Made by a program: the position numbers and the translations under genes. From NCBI GenBank assembly GCA_031256035.1, contig JAIRRJ010000086.1:1-64000 (forward strand): a stretch of 64,000 nt of DNA, read 5' to 3'. Positions 59,311-64,000 of the stretch are shown here, in pieces (the stretch's first letter is position 1; each line of letters opens with the position of its first letter). The notes under the pieces are model-generated. The model did not search any database and was not told where the DNA came from. It saw only the letters and a program-made list of their open reading frames with translations. Origin of the DNA: Treponema sp. (lineage in GTDB: Bacteria; Spirochaetota; Spirochaetia; Treponematales; Breznakiellaceae).

Positions 59311-59790
59311 TCATCCCAAAACCGATGCGATAGCATCCTGGGTCATGCTGTCGCACCGTTCGTTGTATTCATTCCCCGAATGGCCGCGTACCCACTCCCA
59401 CTTAAGCTCATGCTTTAGCATGAGTTCACCGGCAATGGAATCGAGTTCTACCCACAGGTCTTTGTTTTTCACCGGCTTCTTGTCGCTGGTTCTCCATGAA
59501 TTGCGTTTCCATGTTACTATCCACTCGGTAATGCCTTTTTGCACATACTGGGAATCGGTACATACTGCCGCCTGCTGGGGAACGTTGTCCATTATTTTGA
59601 GCGCTCGCAGCGATTCTATGACCGCGGTAAGTTCCATTCTGTTGTTAGTCGTTTCTTTTTCCCCGCCCAGATTGCTGGCGATTATTTTCTCGCCCTGGAA
59701 TGTTTCCTGTACCATTATGTAAGCCCATCCGCCCGGCCCGGGGTTGCCGGAGCAGCCGCCGTCTGTGTAAATCTTAAGTGATGCTTCCAT
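59311..59790 (-). CDS. rnhA: Ribonuclease HI
   Basis: The protein has 159 residues. Active-site acids: Asp in IYTDGGCSGNPGPGGWA, Glu in NNRMELTAVIESL, Asp in CTDSQYV and the last Asp in NERCDSMT, with the handle region WKRNSWRTSDKKPVKNKDLW. Removes RNA from RNA-DNA hybrids. The ATG overlaps the stop of the J-domain gene (TAATG) and has AAAGGAG upstream; three further in-frame codons upstream are not used in my view. Confidence 0.97.
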   Translation of the reverse strand: MEASLKIYTDGGCSGNPGPGGWAYIMVQETFQGEKIIASNLGGEKETTNNRMELTAVIESLRALKIMDNVPQQAAVCTDSQYVQKGITEWIVTWKRNSWRTSDKKPVKNKDLWVELDSIAGELMLKHELKWEWVRGHSGNEYNERCDSMTQDAIASVLG

Positions 59791-60197
59791 TAGCTTGCTC
59801 CTTTCCTCCATTTTTCAATTCGTTCCCATGCGGCGTTTATTTTCGCCGATTTTTCAGTTGCCTTTTTCATGTTGCCTTCATGTCCGGCATGGCGGTCGGG
59901 ATGATGAATCTTAAGAAGCCTTTTGTATGCAGCTTTACATTCTTCTGCGTCCGCGCCGAAGGGAAGCCCCAAATATTCAAAATCGGGACGCAGTTCTTCC
60001 GGCGGCAGTTTTACATTCGCATGCCGGGTGTTTTTGTTTTGCTCTTTGCCGTTAAGGTAATCGTCCAATTCTTCATAGGCAGCGTCCAGATCAGGGTCTC
60101 CACTGTAGGAGTTAGAATTTTTCCATTCCCTTTTTCTCCCGCCTATATCGTTAATGTAACTGTTAACTACATTAGTAAACCGATCCCAAATCCCCAT
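59790..60197 (-). CDS. Small protein with C-terminal J-domain
   Basis: The protein has 135 residues. The N-terminal 65 residues are polar and unstructured (SNSYSGDPDLDAAYEELDDY). The C-terminal ~65 residues are a J-domain: FEYLGLPFGADAEECKAAYK, then IHHPDRHAGHEG with the intact HPD motif, and a final helix INAAWERIEKWRKG. It should stimulate an Hsp70. Between argF (10 bases upstream) and rnhA (overlapping). Confidence 0.88.
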   Translation of the reverse strand: MGIWDRFTNVVNSYINDIGGRKREWKNSNSYSGDPDLDAAYEELDDYLNGKEQNKNTRHANVKLPPEELRPDFEYLGLPFGADAEECKAAYKRLLKIHHPDRHAGHEGNMKKATEKSAKINAAWERIEKWRKGAS

Positions 60198-60207
60198 CTC
60201 TGATCCT

Positions 60208-61149
60208 TCATTTGCACAAGGTTGCCAGCATTATCGCCTTGATGGTGTGCTTGCGGTTTTCCGCCTGATCCCAGGCGCGGCTTTGCTGACCGTCTATCAC
60301 ATCTTCGGTTACTTCTTCGCCCTTTACCGCCGGCAGACAGTGCAGGAAAATTGTGCCCGGCTTGCCTGTTTTGTTCATCAGCGCCCGGTTTACCTGATAG
60401 GGCGACAGCAGCTTTTTGCGCTCATCTTTTTTGTCTTCTTCGCCCATGGATGTCCATACATCGGTATAGACTGCGTCTGCCCCTTCAACATCATCAATGT
60501 TTGGGCTAACGCGGATTTTCGCGCCGGATTCTGCAGCAAGCGGTGCGCATCTGTCCATGAAAATTTGGTCGGGCTTGAGTGTTTCCGGTGCGATGATCGA
60601 CAAATTTATTCCCAATTTGGAACAGATAACAATCAGAGAACGAACCACATTGTTCCTGCCGTCTCCGACATAGCAGAGTTTTTTACCCGCGGATGATCCG
60701 AAACTTTCTTCCAGTGTCAAAATATCCGCAAGAGCCTGAGTTGGATGAAAATCATCGGTAAGGCCATTGTATACGGGAACGCCGGAATATTTCGCCAGGG
60801 TTTCCGCCGTGGATTGCTTGAAACCTCTGAATTGAATGGCGCTGAACATTCTCCCCAGCACGCGGGCGGTATCCTCAATGGATTCCTTCACGCCCAAATG
60901 AATGTCCGCGGTTGAAAGAAATACCGGATGGCCGCCCTCTTCGCCAAAAGCTGTTTCAAAAGCGCATCTGGTGCGGGTGGAACGTTTCTCAAATAACAGG
61001 GCAAGGGTCTTTCCTTCAAAACGCCGTAAAACAGCGCCGCTTTTGCTTTCAGCCTTGACTTTTTTGGATAAATCCAGCAAATAGCGGATTTCTTCTGCCG
61101 AATAATCCAGCCATGTAAGCAGGTAACGCCCGAATAATGATACAGACAC
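60208..61149 (-). CDS. argF: Ornithine carbamoyltransferase
   Basis: The protein has 313 residues. Carbamoyl-phosphate loop STRTR (57-61), FHPTQALAD (in DDFHPTQALAD), ornithine site DVWTSMG and FLHCLPA. It makes citrulline in arginine synthesis, or works in reverse in arginine breakdown. The start is GTG with GGAGG 6 bases upstream. No other arginine genes are close; followed by the J-domain gene and rnhA in one apparent transcript. Confidence 0.96.
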   Translation of the reverse strand: MSVSLFGRYLLTWLDYSAEEIRYLLDLSKKVKAESKSGAVLRRFEGKTLALLFEKRSTRTRCAFETAFGEEGGHPVFLSTADIHLGVKESIEDTARVLGRMFSAIQFRGFKQSTAETLAKYSGVPVYNGLTDDFHPTQALADILTLEESFGSSAGKKLCYVGDGRNNVVRSLIVICSKLGINLSIIAPETLKPDQIFMDRCAPLAAESGAKIRVSPNIDDVEGADAVYTDVWTSMGEEDKKDERKKLLSPYQVNRALMNKTGKPGTIFLHCLPAVKGEEVTEDVIDGQQSRAWDQAENRKHTIKAIMLATLCK

Positions 61150-61241
61150 AGTAAACCTCCATATTGTTTATGTACAGAATTTGTCAAATATATTATACTA
61201 TAGCATCAACTGTTTATACATCATGCAGAAGGAGGAAAACA

Positions 61242-62972
61242 ATGGAAAAAAACGCTATTGCGGAACGGGCGAAGGATTACATCGCAAAGGAAAAGGATTC
61301 CGGCTTTCGCGCTGAAGTGGAAAAACTTCTGGCTGCCGAGGATTGGAAGGAACTTGAAGATCGTTTCTATCGGGACCTGGAATTCGGGACAGGCGGTTTA
61401 AGGGGTGTAATCGGCGGCGGCTACAACCGCATGAATACCCTTGTGGTAAAAAGCGCCACTCAGGGGCTTGCCACTTACATAATCAAGGCTTTCCCCGAAA
61501 AAGCCGGCAAACTCTCCGCTGTAATTGCCTTCGACAGCCGTCGCTATTCGGCGGATTTTGCCGAAGCCGCTGCGCTGATATTTGCAGGTAACGGCATCAA
61601 GGCCTTTCTGTTTTCATCGCTGCGGCCTACGCCGGAGCTGTCCTTTGCCATCAGGCGGCTTGGCTGCGACACGGGTATTGTCGTTACAGCAAGCCACAAC
61701 CCGCCGCAGTACAACGGCTACAAGGCGTACTGGAATGACGGCTCGCAGGTAATATCTCCGCATGATACCGGCATCATTGACGAAGTGAACGCCGTCAAAG
61801 TCATCAAGGAAATTTCACGGCAGGAGGCGCTGGACAAGGGTCTCCTCAAAATCATTGACAAGGAAATCGATGAGCCGTATCAGGCGATGGTAAAGTCTAA
61901 ACTTTATAGGCCCGAACTGATCAAGGAAAAAGCCGGAGAAGTAAAGATCGTCTACACTCCGCTTCATGGAACAGGCGCAATGCACGTTGAAAAAGTGCTG
62001 GGCGATCTGGGGCTTAAAGTGATTACCGTTCCCGAACAGCGCGAAGGAGACGGAAACTTCCCAACTGTGTCATTCCCCAATCCCGAAGAAGCCGCCGCTC
62101 TGGACATGGCGATCAAGCTGGGGACCAAAGAAAAAGCCGATGTCGTCATGGCGACCGATCCCGATGCCGACCGTTTCGGCGTTGCGGTTCCGAATTCATC
62201 CGGCAGCTTCACACTGGTTACCGGAAACCAAATGGGAGTTTTGCTTGCGGACTACATTTTCCTTTCACTTAAGGAATTCGGTAAACTGCCGAAAAACGCC
62301 GCCATGGTTAATTCAATTGTTACAACCGGAATGCAGAAAAAAGTAGCCGAATATTACGGCGGCGAATGTGTCGAGTGCCTTACCGGCTTCAAATGGATTG
62401 CTGATGTTATGCGCAAATGGGAACTCGGACAGGCGGGAGACAAAAGCTTTGTCTACGGCACCGAAGAAAGTTACGGCTATCTTGTGGAAACCGAAGTTCG
62501 CGACAAGGACGGTGTTTCTGCGGCGGCTCTTACCGCTGAAATGACTCTCTACTGGCGAAGCAAGGGCAAGAGCCTTCTTGACCGGCTGGACGATCTTTAT
62601 TCGATCTGCGGTTACTGGCAGGAGCTGGGAATCTCAAAATACTTCCAGGGGCCGCAGGGACCTTCGATCATGAAGGGCATAATGGAAGAGTACCGCAAGA
62701 ACCCTCCAAAGACCCTCGGCGGCATTGAGATTTCCAAAGTCCGCGATATTGAAAACGGCGCAGACGGCCTTCCGCCCAGCGATGTGCTTCAGTTTTTCCT
62801 GTCGGACGGCACGGTGGTAAGCGCGCGTCCAAGCGGCACCGAACCGAAAATTAAATTCTACGCAAGCTGCTGCGCCCAAGCCGGCTCAGGAGGGCTGGAT
62901 GCCGCCAAAGTCGAAGCTGTCCGCAAGCTGGACGCAATCAAGAAGGATATTCGCGCGGTAATTGGGGACTAG
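61242..62972 (+). CDS. pgcA: Phosphoglucomutase/phosphomannomutase family protein
   Basis: The protein has 576 residues, the long (PgcA/Pgm2-like) form. N-terminal GTGGLRGVIGGGYNRMN, catalytic phosphoserine Ser151 in TASHNPPQYNGY, metal-binding DPDADRFG (306-313), sugar-binding GTEESYGYLV and phosphate-binding RPSGTEPKIKFY. Interconverts hexose 1- and 6-phosphates and could feed glgA. The ATG at 61242 follows AAGGAGG; the open frame back to 61164 has no site. Confidence 0.95.
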   Translation: MEKNAIAERAKDYIAKEKDSGFRAEVEKLLAAEDWKELEDRFYRDLEFGTGGLRGVIGGGYNRMNTLVVKSATQGLATYIIKAFPEKAGKLSAVIAFDSRRYSADFAEAAALIFAGNGIKAFLFSSLRPTPELSFAIRRLGCDTGIVVTASHNPPQYNGYKAYWNDGSQVISPHDTGIIDEVNAVKVIKEISRQEALDKGLLKIIDKEIDEPYQAMVKSKLYRPELIKEKAGEVKIVYTPLHGTGAMHVEKVLGDLGLKVITVPEQREGDGNFPTVSFPNPEEAAALDMAIKLGTKEKADVVMATDPDADRFGVAVPNSSGSFTLVTGNQMGVLLADYIFLSLKEFGKLPKNAAMVNSIVTTGMQKKVAEYYGGECVECLTGFKWIADVMRKWELGQAGDKSFVYGTEESYGYLVETEVRDKDGVSAAALTAEMTLYWRSKGKSLLDRLDDLYSICGYWQELGISKYFQGPQGPSIMKGIMEEYRKNPPKTLGGIEISKVRDIENGADGLPPSDVLQFFLSDGTVVSARPSGTEPKIKFYASCCAQAGSGGLDAAKVEAVRKLDAIKKDIRAVIGD

Positions 62973-62978
62973 TAAACG

Positions 62979-62991
62979 CAACCGAAGGTTG
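62979..62991. repeat. Small palindrome after phosphohexomutase gene
   Basis: CAACC-GAA-GGTTG, 5-bp arms, 7 bases past the stop codon, between two convergent genes. Too short to call a terminator; noted as another NNN-loop palindrome. Confidence 0.3.
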
Positions 62992-63026
62992 TAGATGAAT
63001 GCTCAAATATTTACAGAAGGCTATAA

Positions 63027-63896
63027 CTACTCTTTATAACTCCAACTGCCGTCGGCGTAAGTATATTTTCCCGCTTTTTTATCATTGTTTTGATAAATGG
63101 TGTCAAAATCCGCGTTGTTATGGAAAGCGCCTTCGTCATTGTTGACGCCGAACATCACATATTTCCCGATTGTAATGTTCACCAGAGAATTCTCATTCTC
63201 CGGCCTGAACGCGTTATAGCCGATGAAGGCAACATTCTTTGGTATGACAACGGATGTCGCATAATGGAACCGGAAAGCATTGGGACCAATATACTTAATC
63301 CCCGCGCCAAGGGTTATTTCCGTTATCTTATTTTCTTCGTATGAATCTCCGCAAAAAGAATTTGAGCCGATAAAAACAACTCCGTTCCCGACAACTGCTC
63401 GTGTAATGTTGTTGTTGGCAAAAGCGTGATTCCCGATATATGTTACGCTGTCGGGAATGACTGCCGATGTTAAATTGTTGTTGCGGAAAGCGCCGTACCC
63501 TATTGTCAGCACGTTTTTAGGGATTGTTATTTCTGAAAGTTTATTTGAATTGAAAGCGTCATTGCCGATGTATTCGACCGGTTCAGGAATGACAACGGAG
63601 GCAAGCTGATTTTCGGAAAAAGCCCTGTCTCCGATGTATGATACAGTTTTCGGAATTGTAACGCTTGTTAAACCTTTTTTTGAAAAAGCGCCTCCCCTTA
63701 TGCGGGTTACCGGCATGTTAAAAATTCTGTCGGGTATGACAATGTCCTTTGCCATACCCTTGTAATTTATTATGGTCATTGACCCGTCGTCATTGCCGAT
63801 GATCTCGAAATCGCTGACATTCTGCGCATACGCATGTTGCGCAAGCAACACAGCTGCCAAAAGAAACAGACCTGCCGCCAAACAATTTTTTTTCAT
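63027..63896 (-). CDS. BspA-type leucine-rich-repeat secreted protein
   Basis: The protein has 289 residues. Signal peptide (LAAGLFLLAAVLLAQHAYAQ), then about eight LRR_5 repeats of 22-24 residues with the BspA pattern (LTSVTIPKTVSYIGDRAFSE, LSEITIPKNVLTIGYGAFRN). In oral treponemes and Bacteroidetes such proteins bind host matrix or other bacteria. A short tail with GKYTYADGSWSYK ends the protein. The ATG at 63896 follows AGGAG by 6 bases; the frame upstream of it lies over the preceding gene. Confidence 0.9.
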   Translation of the reverse strand: MKKNCLAAGLFLLAAVLLAQHAYAQNVSDFEIIGNDDGSMTIINYKGMAKDIVIPDRIFNMPVTRIRGGAFSKKGLTSVTIPKTVSYIGDRAFSENQLASVVIPEPVEYIGNDAFNSNKLSEITIPKNVLTIGYGAFRNNNLTSAVIPDSVTYIGNHAFANNNITRAVVGNGVVFIGSNSFCGDSYEENKITEITLGAGIKYIGPNAFRFHYATSVVIPKNVAFIGYNAFRPENENSLVNITIGKYVMFGVNNDEGAFHNNADFDTIYQNNDKKAGKYTYADGSWSYKE

Positions 63897-63930
63897 TAAT
63901 AACTCCTTTTGCATAGTTTGGCGGCCTGCT

Positions 63931-64000
63931 CTATTTCGTGGGCGTAAGCTTAAAACCTTCGCCGTCCGCTTCAACCGTTCCAATTCCCGGATACACAATG
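63931..64000 (-). CDS. C-terminal fragment of a gene cut by the window edge
   Basis: The last 22 codons of a - strand gene read IVYPGIGTVEADGEGFKLTP then T-K and TAG. The rest lies outside the window. It is 34 bases upstream of the LRR gene and may be in the same transcript. No family can be named from this tail. Confidence 0.6.
   Translation of the reverse strand, partial: IVYPGIGTVEADGEGFKLTPTK

Overview
The window reads as a chromosomal segment of a host-associated spirochete, most likely a Treponema of the insect-gut (termite) type. This is inferred from the gene set and not from a search. Pointers are a lipoprotein whose signal peptide (IIVLATVIGFSMAAC) resembles those I associate with termite-gut treponemes, a BspA-type leucine-rich-repeat protein, a TP0108-like phosphofructokinase, FIST and hybrid-kinase signalling, spirochete-style lipoboxes, and a tRNA without an encoded CCA. 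Coding density is high. Most genes are ordinary housekeeping genes. One AT-rich accessory island lies at about 25.4-36.4 kb.

Layout. 1-2.2 kb: a heptanucleotide tandem repeat, an HU-like/DUF4469 DNA-binding protein, an outer-membrane-type protein, palindrome-rich spacers and a remnant resembling a nucleotidyltransferase N-terminus. 2.2-6.1 kb (-): methionine operon, metF, a stand-alone cobalamin-reactivation protein, and a short MetH that lacks that domain. 6.2-7.6 kb: der. 7.6-14 kb (-): a large membrane protein with a spermidine-synthase-like domain, then a trifunctional hisA-I-E fusion, hisC and hisD. 14.1-17.8 kb: a heterodimeric ABC exporter. 17.8-21.5 kb: cyclic-nucleotide-binding protein, phenylacetate-CoA ligase, double-ACT protein, glycogen synthase. 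21.5-25.2 kb (-): tRNA-Cys, HlyC/CorC protein, deacetylase lipoprotein, ychF. 25.4-36.4 kb: accessory island with a PAAR-like protein, a VgrG-tail-like protein, an HscC Hsp70, a J-domain/pentapeptide protein, several immunity-like small genes, and SPFH and ankyrin proteins each carrying a zinc ribbon. 36.5-39.1 kb: FIST protein plus hybrid histidine kinase. 39.1-47.6 kb: AmrS-type radical SAM enzyme, NudC, hflK-hflC with a partner, phosphofructokinase, a solute-binding lipoprotein. 47.7-53.4 kb: rplU-prp-rpmA-CDF-obg-nadD/yqeK-lcp-rsfS. 53.4-64 kb: acidic protein, ispE, ECF-like protein, two-component system, lipoprotein, AAA/DUF4143 ATPase, rnhA, J-domain protein, argF, phosphohexomutase, LRR protein.

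Four patterns cut across the genes. (1) Many first genes of transcription units have a sigma70-type promoter whose -10 hexamer ends only 5-11 nt before the start codon and no Shine-Dalgarno sequence. This implies leaderless or ultra-short-leader mRNAs, while downstream operon genes carry clear Shine-Dalgarno sites. (2) A 20-nt element, GCAACGAAGTTTCCCGCGCA, occurs as four exact copies inside three conserved genes, in frame, and is translated in both orientations. (3) Short perfect palindromes sit inside or between coding domains; the strongest is the HisA-HisI linker, built from a 17-bp and a 10-bp hairpin. (4) The accessory island combines secretion-spike-like proteins with a dedicated Hsp70/J-protein pair and an array of immunity-like genes.

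All boundaries, motifs and promoter spacings were read directly from the sequence. Family names come from remembered family features and were not checked against a database.
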